Source of the DNA: an uncultured Saprospiraceae bacterium
GTDB taxonomy: Bacteria; Bacteroidota; Bacteroidia; Chitinophagales; Saprospiraceae
Length of the DNA stretch: 59,678 nt
Direction of reading: 5' to 3'
NCBI GenBank assembly: GCA_937922815.1
Contig: CALAJP010000126.1
Location: 1-59,678 of the forward strand
In this document: one piece after another, positions 27,714 through 36,024 of the stretch
Layout: the number at the start of each line of letters is the position of its first letter
Numbering within the stretch: the stretch's first letter is position 1
Translations under genes and position numbers: made by a program
Notes under the pieces: model-generated
The model's input: the letters and a program-made list of their open reading frames with translations, nothing else
What the model was told of the DNA's origin: nothing
Database searches by the model: none

Positions 27714-28292
27714 ATGCGTAAAATAGGATTATTTTTTGGTTCATTTAATCCTGTTCATGTCGGACATTTGATTATTGCCAATTTTATGGCTAATAATACC
27801 GATTTAGACGAACTTTGGATGGTAGTAAGCCCTCATAACCCACACAAGAAAAAAAGTACCCTTGCTAATAATTACATTCGATTGGATATGATTAATTTGG
27901 CTATCGAAGACAATCCTAAATTGAAATCATCGAATGTTGAATTCAGCCTGCCTGTACCTTCGTACACCGTAGATACTTTAGCTTATTTAAAAGAAAAACA
28001 TGCCGAAAAAGACTTTGTATTAATCATGGGAGGAGACAACTTGAAAAGTTTTCATAAATGGAAAAACCACGAAGTTATTCTCGAAAACCATGAAATTTAT
28101 GTTTATCAACGACCAACTCACAATATTGAGCATTGGGAAGACCATCCCAAAGTAAAGTTATTTGAAGCTCCATTGATGCAAATTTCTTCTTCTTTTATCC
28201 GTAAAAGCATCAAAGAAGGAAAGTCTATAAAATACCTTGTAACACCTCCCGTATTTGATTACCTTAACCAATCGAATTTATACAGAAAATGA
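27714..28292 (+). CDS. nadD: Nicotinate-nucleotide adenylyltransferase
   Basis: 192 residues. The nucleotidyltransferase signature GSFNPVHVGH (9-18) and the downstream ISSSFIRKSI motif identify NadD, which makes nicotinic acid adenine dinucleotide in NAD synthesis. MGGDNLKSFHKW is also typical. Cytoplasmic. The stop overlaps the porZ start by four bases (ATGA), indicating translational coupling. Confidence 0.95.
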   Translation: MRKIGLFFGSFNPVHVGHLIIANFMANNTDLDELWMVVSPHNPHKKKSTLANNYIRLDMINLAIEDNPKLKSSNVEFSLPVPSYTVDTLAYLKEKHAEKDFVLIMGGDNLKSFHKWKNHEVILENHEIYVYQRPTHNIEHWEDHPKVKLFEAPLMQISSSFIRKSIKEGKSIKYLVTPPVFDYLNQSNLYRK

Positions 28293-30571
28293 GAGTTTTA
28301 ATTATATTTTTTTGTGTTTTTAATGGTTTTATAAATCCCATAATAGCACAATTTTCTGCACCGTTGAATGGTTGGGGCGATGCCTACCCTTATCGAGATT
28401 TTTATGAAATAACGGAAAGCGAGGATGAAGTTTTTTTTCGTTCAAGAAAAGGCGTAATTGCGGTTGACAAAATGGCTAAAACCCGCAGAAAAATCTCGTC
28501 CGTTAATCAACTAAATAATAGTAACCTAACTTCAATTTGTTATGCTCAACAAGCAGAATACTTGATGGTAGGCTATGCGGATGGCTATATGGACTTAGTC
28601 GCAGATAACCAAACTTTATTTATTCCAGACATTGCAGAAAGCGGGACTTTTATTAATCGAAGAATAAACGATATTGTAGTTGATAAACCTACCAATATCG
28701 CTTATATTTCTACAGGTTTTGGTTTGGTTTTATATGATTTAAATACATTTCGGTTTTTAGAAACGGTTTTGTTTGATATGCCTGTGGAGAAAACGCTATT
28801 GTGGAATGGAAATATATTTGTTCAGACAGAAGATGATATTCGATGGTTTGAAAATGGAAATATTCAAAGTTTATCTGATTGGAATATTGTTTCTGAATTG
28901 ATAGGCTACGAATTGTCGATAGTATTCGAAGATAAAATATATGTTCATAATGAAAATGAAGTATTTGCTTATGATGGAAATAATGTAGAAACCTATTTTA
29001 CGACCAATTCTCAAAACATTATTGCTTTAGCCTCGACAGATAATCGCTTGATTATTTTGACCAATGAAGGAAACGATTCATACTTTTACGAAAGCACAAA
29101 TATTGACCAACCTATACTGCAAAGAGACTGTTTTTTTAGAGCATTTGATATTTATTTGGACGATGCTGACCAGATTTGGGTAGCTGTGCAAGGAGAATAT
29201 GTGGTACGAAAAAAGGAAATTGATTCTGATTGCGAAAGGTTTTTCTTTGACGGTCCTTATGATGAATCGACTTATCGAATGCAGTTTTTAGATGATAAGT
29301 TATGGGTAACATCGGGCAGTTTACAAGATAATTATAACTTTAGTTTTAACCGAGATGGCATTTATATGCTTGACCCAAGTATAGGGGATTGGAAGAATTT
29401 TCACCAATTTAGCAAACCTAGTTTAGCTTCTCTATTCGATTATTACGAAGTTGCTCATCTTCCATCCACAAACACCACTTATGTAAGCACCTATTCCAAC
29501 GGACTTATTCAGATTAATAATATTGATAGCAATTTTATAGTTTTGGATGATAGTAATTCTGAATTGAAAAGAGGAATTGTCGAAACATCTAGGGTATTAA
29601 CCGCAGGCTTAGCAGTAGATGATAATGAGAATCTTTGGATTGCAAATACGAATACCGAAGACCCTTTGGTTAGGTTAAGTAAAGAGGGCGATTATCAACG
29701 ATTTGGAATGAATGGAAGGCGAGATATTTTGGATGTTTTGGTAGATGATTTTGGAAATATTTGGGCTACATTAATTGGTACTGATGCTGGAGTTATGGTT
29801 ATGAATCCTGGCGATTTAGAGGTGAATGGCGATGAAAAATATCGAATATTTAGGGCAAGCAGCAGTGTTTTGACTAGTAATCGAGTCAATCACATGGTTA
29901 ATGATGAAGATGGAAATATATGGCTCTCTACTTCTGATGGAGTAGTTATAATGGAGTGTAGTTTTGACCCCTTTGATGCAAATTGTGATTTTTCATTACG
30001 GGTAGTTGATGAGAATGATTTTGATGATGAAAATAGTAATCTTTTTAATGACGAATGGGTAACGGGTATTGCCGTGGATGGTGCTAATCGAAAGTGGGTA
30101 GGCACAAGAAACGGTGTCTTTTTGCTATCCGAATCGGGAAGAGAACAGTTGCTTGCTTTCACTACGGCTAATAGTCCTCTTCCTAATAATGAAGTAAATA
30201 CGATTGCTATTGATGAAAATAATGGGACGGTTTTTATTGGTACATCGGACGGAATTGTAGCGTATGGTGGTACTGCCAGTAAAGCTGATGCTCAACATAC
30301 TGACGTGGTTGTTTATCCTAATCCTGTTACTCCAGATTATATGGGTAATATTGCGATAAAAGGATTGGCAAACGAAGCTTTAGTTTATATAACAGAACCT
30401 AATGGTAGGTTGGTTTATAAAGGATTTTCGAATGGAGGTTTTTTAGAATGGAATGGACGAGATTATAAAAACCAAAAAGTAGCTCCTGGCGTCTATATCA
30501 TTATGTCCTCTAACGAAAACCTTAATATTAAAGATACTGCAGTTGGTAAATTATTAATAATGAGAGATTAG
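28289..30571 (+). CDS. porZ: PorZ-like T9SS beta-propeller protein
   Basis: 760 residues. A signal peptide (about 1-21, ending IIA/Q) is followed by two beta-propeller regions with NIWxS/NLWIA type repeats and the PorZ-typical opening (LTSICYAQQAEYLMVGYADG, IPDIAESGTFINRRINDIV, AYISTGFGLVLYDLN). A T9SS type A C-terminal domain begins at VVVYPNPVTP and ends VGKLLIMRD. In Porphyromonas, PorZ sits on the surface, binds A-LPS and helps the sortase PorU; length (776 there) and layout agree. It is the only T9SS machinery component in this window and would serve secretion of the surface proteins at 1-17.5 kb. Last gene of the dnaN operon; its stop overlaps that of the convergent gene. Confidence 0.88.
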   Translation: MRVLIIFFCVFNGFINPIIAQFSAPLNGWGDAYPYRDFYEITESEDEVFFRSRKGVIAVDKMAKTRRKISSVNQLNNSNLTSICYAQQAEYLMVGYADGYMDLVADNQTLFIPDIAESGTFINRRINDIVVDKPTNIAYISTGFGLVLYDLNTFRFLETVLFDMPVEKTLLWNGNIFVQTEDDIRWFENGNIQSLSDWNIVSELIGYELSIVFEDKIYVHNENEVFAYDGNNVETYFTTNSQNIIALASTDNRLIILTNEGNDSYFYESTNIDQPILQRDCFFRAFDIYLDDADQIWVAVQGEYVVRKKEIDSDCERFFFDGPYDESTYRMQFLDDKLWVTSGSLQDNYNFSFNRDGIYMLDPSIGDWKNFHQFSKPSLASLFDYYEVAHLPSTNTTYVSTYSNGLIQINNIDSNFIVLDDSNSELKRGIVETSRVLTAGLAVDDNENLWIANTNTEDPLVRLSKEGDYQRFGMNGRRDILDVLVDDFGNIWATLIGTDAGVMVMNPGDLEVNGDEKYRIFRASSSVLTSNRVNHMVNDEDGNIWLSTSDGVVIMECSFDPFDANCDFSLRVVDENDFDDENSNLFNDEWVTGIAVDGANRKWVGTRNGVFLLSESGREQLLAFTTANSPLPNNEVNTIAIDENNGTVFIGTSDGIVAYGGTASKADAQHTDVVVYPNPVTPDYMGNIAIKGLANEALVYITEPNGRLVYKGFSNGGFLEWNGRDYKNQKVAPGVYIIMSSNENLNIKDTAVGKLLIMRD

Positions 30572-30957
30572 ATAGTAATTTCAATTTGGTTACCTTCCAA
30601 GTCAAGGATTACACTTTCGTAATATCCATCTCCCGTAGTGCGAGGCTTTCCTACTATTTCGTAACCATCGACACTTAATTGTTGAGTCAGGTTATCCACG
30701 TTCTCTTTCGAGCCAACAGAGATGGCAAAATGAACTAGTCCGAAATGATTATTTAATCCACTTTCTGTTCTATCTGACAAGTTTGGCTTATGCATAATTT
30801 CTAATCGACAGCCCGTATCAAAAGAAAGGAAATAAGAGCTAAATTTTTTATTAGGATTATAATATTTATCCCCACTAATGGCATGGAAATATTTTTCATA
30901 AAACAGTTTTGAAGCCTCCAAATCCTTTACCCAAATGGCTAGGTGTTCTATTCGCAT
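30568..30957 (-). CDS. VOC-family (glyoxalase-like) protein
   Basis: 129 residues, one vicinal oxygen chelate module pair: MRIEHLAIWVKDLEASKLFYEKYF at the start, LEIMHKP in the middle, HFGLVHFAISVGS and the terminal LDLEGNQIEI. Probable metal ligands are His5, the Glu of LEIM, the His of LVHFAI and the Glu of NQIEI. Resembles glyoxalase I-like/bleomycin-resistance-like proteins; substrate unknown. Cytoplasmic. It lies 7 bp downstream of the GNAT gene in a minus-strand pair and shares four bases with the end of porZ. Confidence 0.85.
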   Translation of the reverse strand: MRIEHLAIWVKDLEASKLFYEKYFHAISGDKYYNPNKKFSSYFLSFDTGCRLEIMHKPNLSDRTESGLNNHFGLVHFAISVGSKENVDNLTQQLSVDGYEIVGKPRTTGDGYYESVILDLEGNQIEITI

Positions 30958-30964
30958 AATTGTA

Positions 30965-31567
30965 TTATTTTTGAAGATAATTTTTTAATCGAAATTGTAA
31001 TGCCTTCTTGACAGCAGCCCATTCGGATTCTATAATCGAAAAAACAACAGTATCTCTATAGATATCGCCTTCTAATATTTGATGATTGCGAATAATACCG
31101 TCTTGTTTTGCCCCTAACTTTGCAATGGCTGTCCTTGAAGGTAAGTTATGGAAGTTGGTCGAAAACTGAACCGCAATACAATTAAGCACCTCGAAAGCAT
31201 ACTCTAATAATAATATTTTACAGACGGTGTTGACGTGTGTTTTTTGATAGCTTTTGGCATACCAAGTATATCCGATAGATAAACGTCTATGTTTAAGATG
31301 TATATCATATAGCCTTGTTGTTCCTATTATTTTGTCAATATGGGAATCTATAACTACGAAAGGAACAGATTTGTTTTTTTCTTTATCGCCCAGAGCCTTT
31401 GAAATATAGGCATCAATATTGGATGAGTTTGGAACAGAAGTGTACCAAGTTTCCCATAAATTACCGTCTTTAGCGGCAGTAAGTAAGGCGTTTTTGTGTT
31501 TTTCTTCTAATGGAATTAGTTGAATATTATTAGCACTAAGTGTTACATCAGAAGATAATTTTTTCAT
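30965..31567 (-). CDS. GNAT-family N-acetyltransferase (RimJ/RimL-like)
   Basis: 200 residues. The pattern LSANNIQLIPLEEKHKNALL, IIGTTRLYDIHLKHRRLSIGYTWY, the acetyl-CoA segment around KTHVNTVCKILLLEYAFEVLNCIAVQF (broken here by position, residues about 108-135) and NLPSRTAIAKLGAKQDGIIRNH is that of RimL-like acetyltransferases. The usual Q/RxxGxG/A loop is degenerate (YQKTHVN), which is common in this subgroup. Substrate unknown. First gene of a pair with the VOC gene. Confidence 0.85.
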   Translation of the reverse strand: MKKLSSDVTLSANNIQLIPLEEKHKNALLTAAKDGNLWETWYTSVPNSSNIDAYISKALGDKEKNKSVPFVVIDSHIDKIIGTTRLYDIHLKHRRLSIGYTWYAKSYQKTHVNTVCKILLLEYAFEVLNCIAVQFSTNFHNLPSRTAIAKLGAKQDGIIRNHQILEGDIYRDTVVFSIIESEWAAVKKALQFRLKNYLQK

Positions 31568-31720
31568 GTTTTGGTATTGAATTTGAATACCCTAAGTTAG
31601 ATTTTTTTTATAAAACAACAAACTTGTTATTCTAAATAGTTGAACTTCATTATTTTTGAGTTTAAATACTTACTAAATATTTTTATTGTATTTGTATTAT
31701 TCGTATAATTTGAAAGATTT

Positions 31721-32290
31721 ATGATTTGGAGTGAGGAAATAAAAGAAGCAATCCAAGTATTGGAGCAAGGAGGAATAATATTATTTCCTACGGATACGAT
31801 ATGGGGGATTGGGTGCGATGCGACTAATGACGCTGCAGTAAGAAAACTCAATTTGTTAAAAGATAGACCCGTAGGAAAAGGCTATGTTTTGTTAGCTGCC
31901 GATACCAAAATGGTTTCATCGTATGTAGAACAAGTTCCTCCCAAAATTGATACCTTGCTGAGTTATCATGTTCGACCCTTAACTGTGATATATAATGGAG
32001 GACACTCGTTGTCTCCTTCTGTGATTGCTCCTGATAGTACGGTAGCATTTAGAATACCATTAGATCAAATGTGCAAAGATTTATTGACAGATTATGGCAA
32101 ACCAATAGTCGCTACTTCTGCCAACGTGAATGGTCAACCTTTTGCTAAACATTTTGGAGAGATTAGTTCTGATATTTTATTGCACGTAGATAAGATTTTT
32201 AATTATAGACGTTCCGATAAAAACTTTGGAACACCTTCGATTATTGCCAAATTGAATAGGAAAGATGAAATTGAGGTGATTAGGCATTAG
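31721..32290 (+). CDS. tsaC: L-threonylcarbamoyladenylate synthase
   Basis: 189 residues, a YrdC/Sua5 domain without the Sua5 C-terminal extension. Motifs: GGIILFPTDTIWGIGCDATN, KLNLLKDRPVGKGYVLL, STVAFRIP and VATSANVNGQP, which bind ATP, bicarbonate and threonine. Makes threonylcarbamoyl-AMP for the t6A37 modification of tRNAs reading ANN codons. Monocistronic, with a long-stem terminator just downstream. Confidence 0.93.
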   Translation: MIWSEEIKEAIQVLEQGGIILFPTDTIWGIGCDATNDAAVRKLNLLKDRPVGKGYVLLAADTKMVSSYVEQVPPKIDTLLSYHVRPLTVIYNGGHSLSPSVIAPDSTVAFRIPLDQMCKDLLTDYGKPIVATSANVNGQPFAKHFGEISSDILLHVDKIFNYRRSDKNFGTPSIIAKLNRKDEIEVIRH

Positions 32291-32292
32291 TG

Positions 32293-32344
32293 TAAATAAA
32301 ACAAGTGTGCCTAACCTTATCGACAGACACACTTGTTTTATTTA
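32293..32344. terminator. Bidirectional terminator between tsaC and the lipoprotein gene
   Basis: A 17-bp perfect stem (32293-32309 with 32328-32344) with A-rich 5' and T-rich 3' arms, so it can work in both directions between convergent genes. Confidence 0.85.
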
Positions 32345-32363
32345 GATAAATTAGATTTGATTA

Positions 32364-33614
32364 TTACAAAGTAACTTCCCCTTCAAATAATGGCCATTTG
32401 TTAGCATAAATGGGATAACTCCACATCGCATTAAGACCAGGGACTCTAAAGAAATTATCCACACCAACAGTTAAATCGATATTTGCCTTGAAACCACCAA
32501 AGTAAGATACGGTAGGTCTTTCTCCAATTACTCCAGTTAAATCACCTTCTAAATATAAACCTGCTTTACCCGTTAATCCAACACCTACTACGTCATATAA
32601 CATGGCGTCGATTCCTGTCCCCACGGTAACAGAGGTCGTGAACCCAAGTGATGCGGTAAGTGGTTTTAGAGAATAGTTTAAGTCATATAACTGATTAACA
32701 TAATGAACTCTTCCATTTCTATAATGAACTCCCTTTTTTGTTTTGAAGCTACCTTGAGCTCCTGCCGTTATAGAAGCAAATACACTTCCATCTGCATTTA
32801 AGTTTAATTCAATATCGTGAGTGAATACAACAGGTAGCGGTCCTACCCAAAACACGGTCATTGGTAAAGGAATTTTTCCAATAGTAATACTCTCTTCTAA
32901 AAATGCATGCGAATGCGACCAAGTCACGTCTACGGATGCAGTTGTTGTGGCTTCAAAAATTGATTTATATTCAGATAACCTCCACCAATGAGAGCGAAGT
33001 ACAAAATCAAATGTAGGTGAAACACTAACTGTTCCAATTGCCTTTATTTGGTCGTATGTTGTTTCATTGTCATTGTCAGCATCATAGAGTATTCTATCCA
33101 TAGAGACCGTAAAAGTTCCTAAGGATTTAGGCCCTCTAGATTCGAATACAACTTGATCACCTTCGGTAGATGTAAAATTACTAGGACCGTTATATTGAGT
33201 AAAATCATTAAAAACCTCTTCGTCAATATTAGCAATTATGTCATTTACGTATGCTTGTTCGGTACTTATAACTATTCTGTCGCCATCGTAATCAATTTCT
33301 GTTATTTTTCTAAGAAAACCAGATGGTGCTTGTCGTAGAATACTTCCTGCTAAAAAAACTTTATCATCCAATTCGATAGAATTGTCATTTTTTAAAATAA
33401 TCTGATTCTCTTCGACTTTAAGTAGAGAAGATAAATATGCAGAAGTATCTGTGAAAATGATGGTTTCATTCAGTCTGTCGGCATTTCCGTTAGCATTAGA
33501 CTGATTGGGTATTGATGTGTCAGGGTCTTCGACAATTTCAACAATTTCATCTGTATCACATGAATAGATGAATACACTTAAAATTAATAAAAGGATGTAA
33601 TTATACGTTTTCAT
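32364..33614 (-). CDS. Predicted outer-membrane lipoprotein, unknown function
   Basis: 416 residues. N-terminus MKTYNYILLLILSVFIYSC with a lipobox-like SVFIYSC predicts a lipoprotein. An acidic linker follows, then a beta-rich body of alternating hydrophobic strands with recurrent motifs such as TFDFVLRSHWWRLSEYKSIF, ITAGAQGSFKTKKG and GLTGKAGLYLEGDLTG. I do not recognise the family with certainty; the layout suggests a repetitive beta-sheet or barrel-like surface protein. Flanked by a bidirectional terminator downstream and a 9-bp dyad 74 bp upstream of the start. Transcribed alone. Confidence 0.7.
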   Translation of the reverse strand: MKTYNYILLLILSVFIYSCDTDEIVEIVEDPDTSIPNQSNANGNADRLNETIIFTDTSAYLSSLLKVEENQIILKNDNSIELDDKVFLAGSILRQAPSGFLRKITEIDYDGDRIVISTEQAYVNDIIANIDEEVFNDFTQYNGPSNFTSTEGDQVVFESRGPKSLGTFTVSMDRILYDADNDNETTYDQIKAIGTVSVSPTFDFVLRSHWWRLSEYKSIFEATTTASVDVTWSHSHAFLEESITIGKIPLPMTVFWVGPLPVVFTHDIELNLNADGSVFASITAGAQGSFKTKKGVHYRNGRVHYVNQLYDLNYSLKPLTASLGFTTSVTVGTGIDAMLYDVVGVGLTGKAGLYLEGDLTGVIGERPTVSYFGGFKANIDLTVGVDNFFRVPGLNAMWSYPIYANKWPLFEGEVTL

Positions 33615-34011
33615 AGTATTTATAAAGTAAAAGGTTATAAAATTAAATCAATGTATAATTAATGGGATTACATAAAATATAGATGTATTCTTTAATCGCG
33701 AATTAAAGAAATATTCTTAATCAAAAAAATAAATTTTAAGTTTTATAAAAGGGGGGAAGAACCAATAAGATATAAACATATCGGTTATGTATGTTTACAA
33801 GTATATGCCTTTTTTAGGCGGTAAGCAAGTTTATTTAATCTAACTTTTGGGGTTAAAATGGGGGGATTTAAAAATGTGAATAAGTGTACAATTTACAATG
33901 CTTTTTGTGGATTGAGCTAACTTTTATAGATATGTATTCTGTTTTTTAATATAAAGTTTTCATAATGAGTGATATTATACTTACTTTTAGTTAGTAAAAT
34001 ATATAAGAATT
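33615..34011. other. Divergent intergenic region with a palindromic dyad
   Basis: 397 bp between the lipoprotein gene (minus) and the epimerase gene (plus). It contains a perfect 9-bp inverted repeat TTCTTTAAT-5-ATTAAAGAA at 33688-33710 whose centre is CGCGA. No T tract follows, so an operator is more likely than a terminator. Two short G-rich runs at about 33750 and 33860 stand out. No clear promoter consensus was seen. Confidence 0.45.
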
Positions 34012-35127
34012 ATGTCGCAACTTATCATTAGAGAGATTGAAATTATTCCTTTACAAATTCCGTTACACGAACCTTTTGTAATCTCGAAAGGCCCTCTATA
34101 TCACGCTAGTAATACATTTATTAAAATTTATGTTGATGATATTTATGGAATAGGAGAGTGTTGTCCTTTTAGAACTATTCATGGAGAAACACAAGCAGGA
34201 ACAGTAGCTGCAGCACAAGACTTAGCAAATTTATTAATTGGTAAAGATGCTCGTCAAATTCATTTATTGATGGGAATAATAGATAAATCTTTAGCAGGAA
34301 ACGCCTCCGTTAAATGTGCTTTTGATATGGCACTGTATGATTTGAATGCGAAATCGGTAAACTTACCTCTATATGCTTACCTCAACGGCCATTTAAGAGA
34401 TGATATATATACCGATATGACAGTTTCTTTGTTAGAAGAATCGAAAATGGTAGAAAAAGCTAAAAAATTCGTTGCAGATGGTTTTCCTGTCCTAAAAGTA
34501 AAGTTAGGAGATAGACCTTCCAGCAAAGATGTAAAAAGAATACAGTCTATTCGAAATGCTATTGGAATGGATATCCCATTGCGTATAGATGCGAACCAAG
34601 GTTGGAATTATTTAGAGGCGAAAAGGGCTTTGAATGGCATGAAAGAAATGAATATTGAGCATTGCGAAGCCCCTATTTTTGCTGAAAATATTATTGACTT
34701 AAGACGATTGAATCAGGAGAGTCCTATCCCAATCATGGGTGATGAAGCTATTTTTAGTCATAAAGATGCCTTTAAAAACTTAGCGGAACAATCGGTAAAT
34801 TTAATTAATATTAAGCTTGGTAAGTCGGGTGGAATTTGTCATGCTATGAAAATAGCTTCTATTGCACAGGCCGCAGGCGTTTATTGTCAAGTAGGTGGAT
34901 TTTCGGAAACGAGGGTTGGTATGTCCGCACTGGCTCATTTCTGTATGGTTTGGGATAATATCAAGTATTTCGATTTGGATAGTTGTTTAATGCATGCCGA
35001 AAACCCTGTCATTGGAGGCTTGACTTATACTAAAAACTGGCAAGTTTCTGTGCCTGATACACCAGGGCATGGAGCAGATATGGATATTGCGTTTCTGAGA
35101 AAATGGGACAAAATAACCGTTAATTAA
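34012..35127 (+). CDS. Enolase-superfamily dipeptide epimerase-like enzyme
   Basis: 371 residues. Mandelate racemase/muconate-lactonising layout: capping domain, then a barrel with the general-base pair KVK (Lys162, Lys164), metal ligands Asp193 (RIDANQGW), Glu219 (CEAPI) and Asp244 (GDEAIF), and the second base Lys268 (NIKLGKSGG). The C-terminal DLDSCLMHAENPVIGG resembles the DxD substrate-binding motif of dipeptide epimerases such as L-Ala-D/L-Glu epimerase. Likely role: epimerising dipeptides from peptidoglycan turnover, but exact dipeptide specificity is open. Single gene; a repeat-containing intergenic region follows. Confidence 0.85.
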   Translation: MSQLIIREIEIIPLQIPLHEPFVISKGPLYHASNTFIKIYVDDIYGIGECCPFRTIHGETQAGTVAAAQDLANLLIGKDARQIHLLMGIIDKSLAGNASVKCAFDMALYDLNAKSVNLPLYAYLNGHLRDDIYTDMTVSLLEESKMVEKAKKFVADGFPVLKVKLGDRPSSKDVKRIQSIRNAIGMDIPLRIDANQGWNYLEAKRALNGMKEMNIEHCEAPIFAENIIDLRRLNQESPIPIMGDEAIFSHKDAFKNLAEQSVNLINIKLGKSGGICHAMKIASIAQAAGVYCQVGGFSETRVGMSALAHFCMVWDNIKYFDLDSCLMHAENPVIGGLTYTKNWQVSVPDTPGHGADMDIAFLRKWDKITVN

Positions 35128-35324
35128 AGCTTGGTTTATAGATTGTTTTCATCTGGTAAGTGATAAAGGAGAGCAAGTAGATAGTCAAAATATCGGATAT
35201 GTAGTTAAGTTGAAAAGTACTAAATTACAAGGTGGTCAAAATCAAGAAAGAAGTACACAAAAACAGAGAAACTGGAAATAGTTTCATTAAATATTGATTA
35301 GCTAAATAACTAAAGTACTAATTA
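35128..35324. other. Intergenic stretch with a 50-codon open fragment
   Basis: From 35129 to 35281 one frame reads 50 codons ending in TAG (core VSDKGEQVDSQNIGYVVKLK) but has no ATG, GTG or TTG start in a suitable place and no ribosome-binding site. The composition is protein-like, so it may be the 3' remnant of a lost gene. I cannot assign a family. Confidence 0.35.
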
Positions 35325-35420
35325 CCCAATACGCCAAAGCCCCAATACGCCAAAGCCCCAACTCGCCAAAGCCCCAACTCGCCAAAGTCCCAACTCGCCA
35401 AAGTCCCAACTCGCCAAAAC
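35325..35420. repeat. Six-copy 16-bp tandem repeat (minisatellite)
   Basis: Six head-to-tail 16-bp units (consensus CCCAACTCGCCAAAGC/T) occupy 35325-35420. Copies 1-2 carry AATACG in place of AACTCG, and copy 6 ends in AC. It is C-rich on this strand against an AT-rich background, has no long reading frame, and sits 79 bp ahead of the rhodanese start codon. Confidence 0.9.
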
Positions 35421-35498
35421 ACCAATTCATAAACAACAAAATCTTCTCAATGTTAGTTAATAAATAAGAACTAATTCCTAACTAAAAATATTTTTAAA

Positions 35499-36023
35499 AT
35501 GCGTATTTGTACTCTTTTTTTACTTTTGCTATCTATTAATATATATTGTCAATCTGAAAACAAACCAATGGATAGACCTAAATGTGCGAACGATAAATTT
35601 GATAAAGTAGTAGATGGTTATTTGTCATATACGGTTCCGTTGGTAGGCGTGGAAGAAGTAGAAAAAATGGAAGATGTAGTTTTGTTAGATGCACGAGAAT
35701 GGGAAGAATTTAAGACCAGCCATATTCCCAATGCACAATTTATTGGGTATGATAATTTTAATCCAAGTTTAGTTTCAGGGGTAGATAAAGATGCAAAAAT
35801 CGTTGTGTATTGCTCGATAGGTTATCGTTCCGAAAAGATAGGCGAACAGCTAAAAGAATTAGGTTATGATAATGTTCAAAATCTATACGGAAGTATTTTT
35901 GAATGGGTCAATCAAGGAAAAACCATTGTAAATATGGATGAGGAACCCACAAAAAAAATACATACTTACGACAAAAAGTGGAGTAAGTATGTATTGAATA
36001 AAACGGCTGAAAAAGTCTATTGA
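35499..36023 (+). CDS. Exported rhodanese-like sulfurtransferase
   Basis: 174 residues. A signal peptide (about 1-17, IYC/QS) precedes a single rhodanese domain: VVLLDAREWEEFKTSHIPNA (about 60-80) and the active-site loop CSIGYRS with Cys105. The intact cysteine and six-residue loop suggest sulfurtransferase activity, presumably in the periplasm. A Cys in the leader could alternatively make it a lipoprotein, though the context is poor. Ends one base before the convergent Asp-box gene. Confidence 0.85.
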   Translation: MRICTLFLLLLSINIYCQSENKPMDRPKCANDKFDKVVDGYLSYTVPLVGVEEVEKMEDVVLLDAREWEEFKTSHIPNAQFIGYDNFNPSLVSGVDKDAKIVVYCSIGYRSEKIGEQLKELGYDNVQNLYGSIFEWVNQGKTIVNMDEEPTKKIHTYDKKWSKYVLNKTAEKVY

Positions 36024-36024
36024 C

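Noticed and set aside
35325-35420. CRISPR array
   Set aside because: Units are 16 bp and contiguous, with no unique spacers and no cas genes nearby.
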